A DNA stretch of 8,345 bases from Balneolia bacterium (GCA_003566395.1 PXDL01000155.1:1-8345); one strand, 5' to 3'; counted from the stretch's first letter, positions 1 to 7,065 are shown. The notes: generated by a model from the sequence alone, not told the origin. Numbers and translations are program-made.

Positions 1-10
1 CCCCCCCCAT

Positions 11-17
11 CCTCCTA
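11..17 (-). promoter_or_regulatory. Strong Shine-Dalgarno at motB stop, for a gene running off the window
   Basis: On the minus strand the motB stop TAG merges into TAGGAGG, a near-consensus ribosome-binding site. An ATG follows it at 10-8 with no spacer, then a run of G to the window edge. That ATG is too close to be used well, so a start just outside the window is more likely. This suggests the operon continues with another translationally coupled gene. The gene itself is not visible. Confidence 0.5.
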
Positions 18-692
18 AAAATCATAATAAATCCGAATCACCACTCTTCGGTTTATGGCCTGGTTTTCGGGGATGTCGGCTCCCAGTTCGTTTTGGTTGG
101 GTAGAAGCGGGCGGGTGTCTGCATAGCCGGAGGCTTTCAGGCGGGACGGCTCGAAGCCGCGCTCGATGAAGTATTTTATAATATTGGCGGCCCGTGCGGT
201 GGATAATTCCCAGTTGGAGGGAAATCTCACGGTTTGGATGGGACGGTTATCGGTATGGCCTTCCACATCAAGGTGATACTGATAAAAACGAAGCTCATCA
301 AGGATTGAAATAATCTGATCGATCACTTCTTTCCCTTCCGGCAGCAGCGTGGCCTCGGCGGTTTCATAAAAGGTCGCATCGGTAAATTTGAGGCGCAGCT
401 CGTCCTGGCGTGTCCGGATTTGAAGCCTGCCTTCTTCCACCTTGTCTGCAAGAATGTTGTTAAGATCCTGATCGATCTCTCCTATGGGAGTCTTTATTCT
501 CTCGGTTCCCGTGATTACCGACCGTAGCCCGCGCGCATCGTCCGCAAAAATGGCCATATCGAATCGTGCCAGGCCCGCCAGAATTATAAAAAAGGCCAAC
601 AGCAGCATAAAAATATCCAGAAAGCTGAGCTGCCAGGTTTCATTGGTGAAGCCTTCCTCTTCTTCCGGCCTGAATTTACTACGGTATTTCAT
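15..692 (-). CDS. motB: MotB-family stator protein (OmpA-like peptidoglycan-binding domain)
   Basis: This is the B subunit of an ion-driven stator. With MotA it forms an inner-membrane ion channel and anchors it to peptidoglycan. The 225-residue protein has a short acidic cytoplasmic N-terminus, one membrane helix at about residues 22-42, a linker with an acidic helical stretch, and a C-terminal OmpA/MotB domain at about 106-225. Asp26, in the motif WQLSFLDIFMLLLAFF, sits where MotB proteins carry the essential ion-binding aspartate. GHTDN (145-149), FPSNWELSTARA (157-168) and NRRVVIRI (214-221) are classic MotB-type peptidoglycan-binding motifs. SNWELS in particular separates it from plain OmpA and TolR/ExbD. 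It is shorter than E. coli MotB (about 308 residues), mainly through a short linker and tail. The ATG at 692 lies 30 nt after the motA stop, behind a weak CGAGG site at 702-706. Being a true stator subunit is nearly certain; its rotor is inferred to be the FliF/FliG fusion upstream. Confidence 0.93.
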   Translation of the reverse strand: MKYRSKFRPEEEEGFTNETWQLSFLDIFMLLLAFFIILAGLARFDMAIFADDARGLRSVITGTERIKTPIGEIDQDLNNILADKVEEGRLQIRTRQDELRLKFTDATFYETAEATLLPEGKEVIDQIISILDELRFYQYHLDVEGHTDNRPIQTVRFPSNWELSTARAANIIKYFIERGFEPSRLKASGYADTRPLLPNQNELGADIPENQAINRRVVIRIYYDF

Positions 693-722
693 AGAATTAT
701 GCCTCGCATCGGATTCACCTAC

Positions 723-1544
723 TTATCCGGTTTTCTTTGCCATTTCCGGAACGTTGTCATTCAAATCCGACTGAAACGCGTTCAGGCGGTCGAAGATCAT
801 GAGCGGAGATTTGCCTTCGTGCAGCATCAGAACTCCTTCGAGCATAACCTTTTCCCTGAAAAACTGTTTTTGTGCCAGAATTTTCAGCTTGGTGGACATC
901 GGAAAAAGCAGCAGGTGTGCCGAGGCCAGTCCGTACAGGGTGGTCATGAGCGCAAAAGAGAGGCCCAGACCCAGCTGCTCGGCATCCTGAAAATTAGCGA
1001 GCATAATGATAAGCCCGAGTAATGTTCCCAGCATCCCAAAAGCAGGCGCGGCGGTGCCCATAGTCTGATAGACCCTGGCGGGCTGTAAATTATTGGTGTA
1101 CCGCTCTTCAATCTTTATCTCCCCAAGCTCCCGGATTTCTTCCGCCGGATAGTTGGTGTTGATCAGCGTAAACAGGTAGCCTTCGAAGGAGTTGCCCAGC
1201 TGCTTTCCAATCTCACTACGGGATTTGGTTCGGTTCTCGCGCATCATCTGCTGCCAGCGCAGAATCTGGGCGCGGTCTTGCTTCAGGCTTCTGTCATCAA
1301 TTGCGCTTTCAGAAAAAATGTAGATCACAGATTTTATGGCGTTCGCGATATCTTTGAACGGGTAGGAAATCATCACATGCAGCATCACACCCCCGATGAT
1401 AATACCCACGCTCGGCAGGTTCAGAAAATCCAGCACCTCCGGCATGCGAATGATATCCGTCACATCCAGAATTTGAAGTGCGGAAATCAGCATCAACACA
1501 AAAAAGAGAGCTACGGCAAGGATGTTCAGCCAGGAAATTCTCAT
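723..1544 (-). CDS. motA: MotA-family stator protein
   Basis: This is the A subunit of the stator: a four-helix inner-membrane protein whose cytoplasmic loop pushes on FliG as ions pass. Hydrophobic segments lie at about residues 6-24, 44-60, 166-184 and 196-216, with a cytoplasmic loop of roughly 100 residues between helices 2 and 3. That is the MotA/PomA layout, with 273 residues, the usual family length. APAFGMLGTLLGLIIML (166-182) holds the proline expected at the start of helix 3 (Pro167). ALMTTLYG (198-205) carries the channel-lining Thr pair (201-202), and FPMSTKL (214-220) holds the second conserved proline (Pro215). The tail MLEGVLMLHEGKSPLMI also follows the family pattern. These features exclude ExbB/TolQ. 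I chose the ATG at 1544 because an in-frame stop lies a few codons upstream; it has no clear Shine-Dalgarno. A 113-nt gap separates it from the lipoprotein gene, so it may have its own promoter or be read from upstream. Whether it conducts H+ or Na+ cannot be told from this. Confidence 0.93.
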   Translation of the reverse strand: MRISWLNILAVALFFVLMLISALQILDVTDIIRMPEVLDFLNLPSVGIIIGGVMLHVMISYPFKDIANAIKSVIYIFSESAIDDRSLKQDRAQILRWQQMMRENRTKSRSEIGKQLGNSFEGYLFTLINTNYPAEEIRELGEIKIEERYTNNLQPARVYQTMGTAAPAFGMLGTLLGLIIMLANFQDAEQLGLGLSFALMTTLYGLASAHLLLFPMSTKLKILAQKQFFREKVMLEGVLMLHEGKSPLMIFDRLNAFQSDLNDNVPEMAKKTG

Positions 1545-1657
1545 CGGCTTATTTTTCAGGGTTTAGGTATTTCAGGGTGATGATTCCGGGCGTTATCATA
1601 TCTGTTCTTTATTCCCGATCTTTCATCATTAGTTAACTATCATTTCATCCGGTTCTG

Positions 1658-2110
1658 TCATCGCGGAAGAATAATCCGCTCAAAGACCGTGTCGTCCAGC
1701 TCCAAGGCCTGCTGCCAGAGCCGTTCCGCCTGTGAATCGGCCCCGATTCGGTAAAAAATCATGCCCTTTAGCGCGAGGGCGTCTGCGCTGTCTTCAATTT
1801 CCAAAGCCCGGTTTACCAGTCCGAGCGCCTCGGTATAGGCTCCGTCGTGGTAGCGCTGCTGTGCTCTGAAGAAAAGGTCCAGCTTCTTGTTTGCCCGTCG
1901 GGAGTATTCCTGATAAGCAGCATCGATGAACGCATTGCTCAACCTGACTTCCTCCTCAGCTACGGGTTCGGGTTCCTGCTCACGCTCCACCTCTTCGGGC
2001 AGAGCGTCCCCGGTCTCTTCCGGCTGCTGTGGCCGGGAGCTGCCGCAGGATGCCACCAAAAGCAGCACAATAAACAGCGCAGCAAGGGATATCAAAGCCG
2101 AATTTCTCAT
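1658..2110 (-). CDS. Small TPR-repeat lipoprotein
   Basis: This 150-residue protein has a lipoprotein signal peptide: a hydrophobic stretch at residues 5-20 followed by the lipobox VASC, with Cys22 as the lipidated residue. An acidic, Pro/Glu-rich linker runs from about 28 to 55. A compact TPR-like helical module follows at about 60-142, with the signature FRAQQRYHDGAYTEAL and ALALKGMIFYRIGADSQAERLW. It should be membrane-tethered, probably to the outer membrane, with the TPR in the periplasm acting as a protein-binding adaptor. Residues 80-142 align without gaps to residues 904-966 of the usher-like protein two genes upstream. The ATG at 2110 overlaps the stop of the FliF/FliG fusion (ATGA) and has a strong GGGAGGT site, so the two are translationally coupled. 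The role is inferred: a pilotin or adaptor linking the FliF-like ring to the outer-membrane component. No named family was recognised. Confidence 0.85.
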   Translation of the reverse strand: MRNSALISLAALFIVLLLVASCGSSRPQQPEETGDALPEEVEREQEPEPVAEEEVRLSNAFIDAAYQEYSRRANKKLDLFFRAQQRYHDGAYTEALGLVNRALEIEDSADALALKGMIFYRIGADSQAERLWQQALELDDTVFERIILPR

Positions 2111-4056
2111 GCTTTACCTCCCGCAGGCACCGCTGTTTCCACGCCTCTTACGGATTGCCTTACCGCCCGCAAAAATCGCTGCATCGCGGCTTCACGGCGT
2201 TTATCCGGCAGATTTTTGTAAACATCCATTTCCCCCCGTATTACCATTTGCTCCCGTTCCGGCCGCAGCGACAGTATGCGTTCGGCCGTCTCTTCCTCAA
2301 GGGTGGAAATGGCCGCGCCTATGGTCTGACTGTCCAGCGGGGCGATGGCGTCGGCAATCCGTTCGTCGTCGAGTTTCGAAAGGGTGCGGAAGGTGATAAG
2401 TTTTTCCGACACCGCGGCCGACCAATCGGTGTGTTCGCGCATCAACTGAACTGCATAGGCATCCTGTTCGGAAATCGGAAGCGACTCGATAAGCTCAACG
2501 GTCTGCCCCACTTCTTCTTCCGTCCAAAGCTGAGGAGCATCTTCTCCGCTTGTGTGGTCAAACAGCCTTTCGGCTATTTTTTCATACTCCGGATAGGTAA
2601 CCTGCTTCAGTTTCGGCAATTCCATCATGATGCGTCCGGCTTCGTCACGGCCGAAACTCTGAAGCACATGCCCGGCCCGACCGCTTTCCAGATGACTGAG
2701 AACCAACGCTTTTTCGGTTTCTGAAAACGACTCCATCGCTTCCAGGAGCGCCTTATCCGTAATGTGATCGAGAAAATCGAAATCGTTAAGGGCGAAGAGG
2801 CCTTTGCGCAGGGTGTCGTCGCGGAAGCGCGCCTTGAGATAGCCGTGTATGCGTTCGGCTTCTCTTACGGCATCCTGTTTAAGAGGCTGTGAACTCCGGC
2901 CGGCAAGCTTCTGAAGCTGTTCAAATTTATCGGGACTCATGGCGCCCCGCAGTACGCGCACCATCTTGGGATCCGTAAGCTGAAGCAGGCCTGCCGCGCG
3001 ATTCATACCCGCCTCCCCTTCTTTTACCGCCCAGGATTCAAACAACCGCGCCATTTCACCGGGATAGCGCAGCATATATTGAAGGAGGTAGCTTTCAGCC
3101 TGCATCTCCATAGCGGATGCGCTTTTGTCGGTGTTCCCGGCAAAGGCCGTTGTGCCGGCTTCCTCACCCTGATCCAAACCGCCCTCACGGCCACCAAACG
3201 CGCTTGCCTCGGCTTCTTGCTTTTTCTTTTTCCGGCGCTGATAGAATATCAGGGCCGCTATCAACAGCAGCACCAAAAGTCCGGCCGCCCAGTAGAGCCA
3301 TTCAGGGAGGTCCGTGGTCGCTTCCGCTGTTTCGGGCTCGTCCACATCCTCAGGGGCGGGCTCAACCGTTTCGTCCTGCTGCTGCTCCGTTTCAGGAGAG
3401 GGCGATGCGGCGATATCCTGACGCTGAGGAAATTCCGAGCGGATAATTTCTACGGTGTCGCCCCGCTCATCATCAATTTTGGCGGTAGCGCGAACCAGAC
3501 GCTCGGCAAATGCGATTTGCTGATTGGTGTAATCCTCGGCCACAAAAAGCGTAACCTGAATACCCGTGAGTTCCATCACCATATCGGTAGGAGCCGGGGT
3601 ATCCGCAGGTCTGTCCCGCCTCAAGAGGGAGGCCGGGATATTCGGAAGCCCAGGCAATCCTTCGGTGGCACGCGGACCTGCCTGTTCGGCCTCGGTTTCA
3701 GCGGGGAGCTGTTTGCGAATCAGTTCGAGCGAGACGCCGGTATTCACCAGATAGGTGGAGGGATCGAAAAAATTATTCATTGCTCCCTTTATGAGATTAT
3801 CCAGCCGGTGCTCCATATCGGCCCGCTCAAGGGAGGTGGCCGGAGTTACGCGGGTTACAGTTACTTCCCCCTGCTCCTCTTCATCACCGGTATCCTGGGC
3901 GTAAAGCTGTGTTTGGGGAGTGAGTACCAGCGTACCGGCAACAAACATCACAACAAACAGCAGCCGCCTTATTCGAGGCGATCTGCGTGATGCTTCTTTT
4001 TTATTCGCAAAAGTTTTCATGGGAGACAGATTATCGGTTCCAAAATCATACATCAT
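2107..4056 (-). CDS. FliF (C-terminal half)-FliG fusion, rotor-like membrane protein
   Basis: This 649-residue protein joins a reduced flagellar MS-ring protein to a complete FliG-like switch protein. An N-terminal hydrophobic segment (31-46) ends in LYAQ (51-54), so it is either a cleaved signal peptide or the first membrane helix. Residues about 75-211 match the FliF C-terminal periplasmic domain: LERADMEHRLDNLI at 76-89, IQVTLFVAEDYTNQQ at 166-180, and DDERGDTVEIIRSEFP (195-210), the counterpart of the FliF motif DEERGDxVxVxxxPF. A Pro/Glu-rich linker leads to a membrane helix (252-272) and a basic RRKKKK stop. YPGEMARLFESWAVKEG (331-347) resembles the FliG-binding tail of FliF. MNRAAGLLQLTDPK through MSPDKFEQL (351-381) resembles FliG-N. 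ALVLSHLESGRAGHVLQSF (450-468) and the following helix resemble FliG-M. FRTLSKLDDERIADAIAPLD (556-575) through about 635 resembles FliG-C. The first two FliF ring domains (PF01514 region) are missing. The ATG at 4056 overlaps the usher stop and has a good ribosome-binding site. An alternative ATG at 4020 has none. Confidence 0.85.
   Translation of the reverse strand: MMYDFGTDNLSPMKTFANKKEASRRSPRIRRLLFVVMFVAGTLVLTPQTQLYAQDTGDEEEQGEVTVTRVTPATSLERADMEHRLDNLIKGAMNNFFDPSTYLVNTGVSLELIRKQLPAETEAEQAGPRATEGLPGLPNIPASLLRRDRPADTPAPTDMVMELTGIQVTLFVAEDYTNQQIAFAERLVRATAKIDDERGDTVEIIRSEFPQRQDIAASPSPETEQQQDETVEPAPEDVDEPETAEATTDLPEWLYWAAGLLVLLLIAALIFYQRRKKKKQEAEASAFGGREGGLDQGEEAGTTAFAGNTDKSASAMEMQAESYLLQYMLRYPGEMARLFESWAVKEGEAGMNRAAGLLQLTDPKMVRVLRGAMSPDKFEQLQKLAGRSSQPLKQDAVREAERIHGYLKARFRDDTLRKGLFALNDFDFLDHITDKALLEAMESFSETEKALVLSHLESGRAGHVLQSFGRDEAGRIMMELPKLKQVTYPEYEKIAERLFDHTSGEDAPQLWTEEEVGQTVELIESLPISEQDAYAVQLMREHTDWSAAVSEKLITFRTLSKLDDERIADAIAPLDSQTIGAAISTLEEETAERILSLRPEREQMVIRGEMDVYKNLPDKRREAAMQRFLRAVRQSVRGVETAVPAGGKA
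2116..2122 (-). promoter_or_regulatory. Ribosome-binding site of the TPR lipoprotein
   Basis: GGGAGGT on the minus strand lies 5 nt upstream of the ATG at 2110, inside the last codons of the preceding fusion gene. Together with the ATGA overlap it fixes the start and indicates coupled translation. Confidence 0.7.
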
Positions 4057-7013
4057 TACCGGTTACCTCTCTGAGTATCCAGCATCAGGTCGAGCAGCTC
4101 GGTATTCGGGATTGGGATATCGGGATTTTGCTCGTTCGCCCTGCGCCAGTGCCGCGCCGCTTCCGTACGGTCGCCCAGCAAATACAAAATCGTACCTCTC
4201 AGGGCGATAGCGTGATCGGTTTCAAAGGTAGCCAGGGAGTTATCGACAGCCCGTAGTGCGGCACGGAATTCACCCTGATAAATATATTGCTGCGCCCGGA
4301 CATACATACCGACGGATTCCCGGAGGTCCGCGGTCAGTTCATCGTACAAGCGTTCTTCGAGCAGGCTTTCTGCGGTTACGGGCACAAACTCCTCGCCCTC
4401 CGGCACCAGCAGAATCCGGATATCCTCCACAAAATCGCCGTCGGCCAGCGACCGTATTTCGAATTCTTTTTCCCCGTCGTAATGTACTACGCCCAGGAAG
4501 TCGAGCTGGGTGGGGTCCACCTCCAAACGATAACGGCCGGGCGGGATATCCATCGCGTAAAAACCGCCGCCGTAAAACGTTCTGACGGTCTCTGAAAAAT
4601 CGTTATCGATGCCGGTCATGAACAGACGCATACCGCCCTGACCTTCGGTTTCATCACCCCGCTTTACCGAGACCGTGCCGTCGATTACGCCCGAGCGGTA
4701 GAACGGGATTTCAATCCGCTTGTACTGATTCGGATCGGCAATGAATGAGAATTTATCGACCGCAGGCACCAGCAGCGGATGAGGAATGGCGTTTCGGTTG
4801 ATTTCCAGATTGTAGCGGTAGTAGCTTTGCAGCTGGGTGAGCCGCACAACGCCGTCCCGCCCTACCCTCGCATTGGCCGAACGATCGAGCCTGACCGCTG
4901 CATGAGGCAGGATTTCATCACCCTCGTCAAACGTGCCGGAGTTGTTGTTATCGATAAACATCACTACCGAAGCCGCCGCACGGCCAACCTGCTGCCGGTC
5001 GGTGGCCTGAAGCCTGCCGAAGTTGTCATCAAAGCCTATGGAGCCGCGGAAGGTCTGCCGGGCCGTATAGTTTCCGGACGCGCTGCGGAAATCGGAAGAA
5101 GAGCGGGCACGGCCTCCCAGATCGAGATTAAGCCCGGCCTGCACGATGGTCAGCCCGCTTTGAAACTGCCGCGTTCCCCCGAAGGTAAACCGCCCGTTGC
5201 GAAACAGCGATCGGGTAATCTGCACATCCACTTGACGTATGCCGTCGAAACGCTGATCATAAACCGCGGAACCACGGAGCGAAAGCCCGCGAAACGGTCG
5301 CGGAAGCACCGATTGCCTCGGAATGGTGTACGAGGCCGAACCGGTCATCTGTCCGCTGCCGGGCCGATTCTCCCCCCCGACTCTGGTAAACACATCCCGG
5401 TAGTTGAAGCGCAGGTTAACATTCATCAACCGAAAAAAAAGATCGGTTGAGTACCTGGTTTCGCTGCCCCACGGAAAAAGAATATGGTCGGCCGAAAGCC
5501 GGGTCCCGGCGCTGATAGAAGAGAGAAACGGAACGGGCGTATATACATTGGCGCTTAGCTGCTGATCGGCCTGACGGTTATTAAATCGTGACAGGCCCTC
5601 GAAATAAGTATAGCTCAGCGACAGGCTGCGGGATGATGCAAAAATAACGTTCGTCTGTGCCCGGTAAAATGAATTCGGAACTACATCTACGTTGAGTAAA
5701 TACTGGCTGAAAACCCTGGCCGAGGCCGAACCATAAACCGAGGGTGTCGAAGACTCAAAATCGTTGTATTCCACGCCCACGCGGGTGGTGAGCCAGTTGG
5801 TGAGGCCGTACGCTAAATTTCCGTGTACATTCTGTGAGTTCTCCATGTCCGGTTCAAATGTCCGGTCGCCAAGGCCGGCCTGTATGCTGTATTGGGTGGT
5901 GCCGCGCGGGATGAACACAAAAGGTATCTGAATCTGACGCTCCGACACCCTCAGCTCTCCGCTGGGGGTGAAAATGCGCGTTTCCAGCCGGGTGGTACCA
6001 TAGCGAAGCGGCACTTCAAACCGGTAATAGCCCAGCGCATCCGCCCTGGTGTAATCGAGCAGGCGGTTGTTGAAATAAATCTCCACTTCCGACTCCGGCT
6101 CGGCCGTGCCCTCCACTACATAGCTGCCGTAGAGCTGGCGCGACTCAATCGGCTCGTTGGTAACCGATATCCCACGAATCCGGACCGGGCTCAGGCCACC
6201 GGTGGTTAGCTGACCGGCCTGTATGGTGGAAATGAACGGATTATCCCGCAGAACATACCGCCATCTGAAGTTACTTGTCCGGTTGAACCACTCCCCGTCT
6301 GCGGTGTATCCGCCGGTATGAGAACCCTGAAGATCACCCCCGAGAAACTCCGTTCCGCCGATAAAGTTATAGGAGTAGTTCTGGCGCTGCTCATTAACCA
6401 GGCTTGCAGCACCGATATTATAGTCCAGAAAACCGGTTCTGAAAACATCCTGATTGCGCCCGTACAGCAAGGGGTTGAACTCCCGCTCAAAACTGCGGTC
6501 CTCAATTCTGCTCCGGGCCTGTTCCCGCTGTCTGCGCTCCTCGATAGGCATCAGATTTTGCGAAACCAGCGAGAGGGTAAGGGCATTCAGATTCACGGTA
6601 AAATCCATGCCGAAAACTTCGTTGAACACCTCGGGCGCGAGATAGAAATCCAGATTTCCGGCCATCATCCGGTCTGCATCGTACTCAAAGCGCCGGTCGT
6701 CGTAGGTTACGGTAAAATTGTCGAAGTTGATGGAATAGGGCTTGCCGTTGGTGAGGAAGGTGCCCTCAACTACATTGCTCTGCTCGCGACCGCGCCGGTA
6801 GTTGATATCCAGCAGGCTGAACAGCTCGGTCACCGGGAGCATCATCTGATCCGAGCGGTAGTCGTACAAACTGGTTACATAAACCCGGCCCACGCCCTGA
6901 TAGCTGAATATGAGCAGCACCTCATCGGTATCATCGGTTTGCGCATGCGCCGTCCCGTTTTCGGTCATCACCAAAAACAGAACCAATAGCGTGGTTAAAC
7001 TGATAATATGCAA
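4056..7013 (-). CDS. Usher-like outer-membrane barrel with C-terminal Ig-like and TPR extension
   Basis: This 985-residue protein is probably the outer-membrane secretion pore for a surface fibre. A signal peptide ends at about AHA|Q (22-25). Residues 30-155 form a globular N-terminal domain, probably receiving chaperone-subunit complexes. A long beta-rich region with alternating polar and aromatic strands (about 190-665) has the character of an outer-membrane barrel. It is interrupted by a plug-like module at about 275-365, with the core SPVRIRGISVTNEP, EVEIYFNNRLLDYTRADALG and the closing RQIQIPF, which follows the PapC pattern of plug followed by more strands. After the barrel come a SdrB-like segment with a calcium-loop-like DNNNSGTFDEGDE (688-700), a carboxypeptidase-regulatory-type beta domain (about 772-870), and TPR helices (about 880-966). 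The TPR end is unusual for ushers. No ATG lies between the chaperone stop and residue Met16, so TTG at 7013 is the only start that keeps the signal peptide. The stop overlaps the next gene. Usher identity rests on architecture and context rather than a full-length match. Confidence 0.75.
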   Translation of the reverse strand: MHIISLTTLLVLFLVMTENGTAHAQTDDTDEVLLIFSYQGVGRVYVTSLYDYRSDQMMLPVTELFSLLDINYRRGREQSNVVEGTFLTNGKPYSINFDNFTVTYDDRRFEYDADRMMAGNLDFYLAPEVFNEVFGMDFTVNLNALTLSLVSQNLMPIEERRQREQARSRIEDRSFEREFNPLLYGRNQDVFRTGFLDYNIGAASLVNEQRQNYSYNFIGGTEFLGGDLQGSHTGGYTADGEWFNRTSNFRWRYVLRDNPFISTIQAGQLTTGGLSPVRIRGISVTNEPIESRQLYGSYVVEGTAEPESEVEIYFNNRLLDYTRADALGYYRFEVPLRYGTTRLETRIFTPSGELRVSERQIQIPFVFIPRGTTQYSIQAGLGDRTFEPDMENSQNVHGNLAYGLTNWLTTRVGVEYNDFESSTPSVYGSASARVFSQYLLNVDVVPNSFYRAQTNVIFASSRSLSLSYTYFEGLSRFNNRQADQQLSANVYTPVPFLSSISAGTRLSADHILFPWGSETRYSTDLFFRLMNVNLRFNYRDVFTRVGGENRPGSGQMTGSASYTIPRQSVLPRPFRGLSLRGSAVYDQRFDGIRQVDVQITRSLFRNGRFTFGGTRQFQSGLTIVQAGLNLDLGGRARSSSDFRSASGNYTARQTFRGSIGFDDNFGRLQATDRQQVGRAAASVVMFIDNNNSGTFDEGDEILPHAAVRLDRSANARVGRDGVVRLTQLQSYYRYNLEINRNAIPHPLLVPAVDKFSFIADPNQYKRIEIPFYRSGVIDGTVSVKRGDETEGQGGMRLFMTGIDNDFSETVRTFYGGGFYAMDIPPGRYRLEVDPTQLDFLGVVHYDGEKEFEIRSLADGDFVEDIRILLVPEGEEFVPVTAESLLEERLYDELTADLRESVGMYVRAQQYIYQGEFRAALRAVDNSLATFETDHAIALRGTILYLLGDRTEAARHWRRANEQNPDIPIPNTELLDLMLDTQRGNR
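4066..4072 (-). promoter_or_regulatory. Ribosome-binding site of the FliF-FliG fusion
   Basis: AGAGAGG on the minus strand lies 9 nt upstream of the ATG at 4056, within the last codons of the usher gene. It favours the start at 4056 over the internal ATGs at 4053 and 4020, and supports coupled translation through the TAATG overlap. Confidence 0.55.
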
Positions 7014-7065
7014 GGGTGAAAAAAGTATGGGTTCTGCCTCGTTACAGGGTTGGCCGCTTAGTGCG

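Noticed and set aside
15..1544. MotAB pair read as the ZorA/ZorB part of a Zorya phage-defence system
   Set aside because: ZorA carries a long helical tail after the channel domain, whereas this MotA ends soon after helix 4. No ZorC, ZorD or ZorE-like gene is present, and the neighbours are rotor and usher genes.
15..1544. ExbB/ExbD or TolQ/TolR pair
   Set aside because: The A subunit has four helices and the MotA proline and TTLYG motifs, and the B subunit has a full MotB-type OmpA domain with SNWELS, which ExbD and TolR lack.
1549..1599. 16-codon minus-strand reading frame ending 4 nt before motA, possible leader peptide
   Set aside because: The translation has no regulatory codon run and no good ribosome-binding site, and a frame this short is expected by chance.
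3079..3990. Long plus-strand reading frame (303 codons) and several others opposite the usher and chaperone
   Set aside because: They lie antisense to well-supported genes, have low-complexity His/Arg/Gly-rich or otherwise non-protein-like translations, and show no ribosome-binding site or domain motif. They are by-products of codon bias in the real genes.
2107..4056. Type III secretion inner-ring protein (YscJ/PrgK type) as the identity of the fusion
   Set aside because: YscJ-type proteins lack the FliF C-terminal domain with the ERGD motif and have no FliG attached. Both are recognisable here.
6206..6505. Minus-strand 99-codon frame inside the usher gene
   Set aside because: It is an out-of-frame shadow of the usher coding sequence, without a signal or motif of its own.
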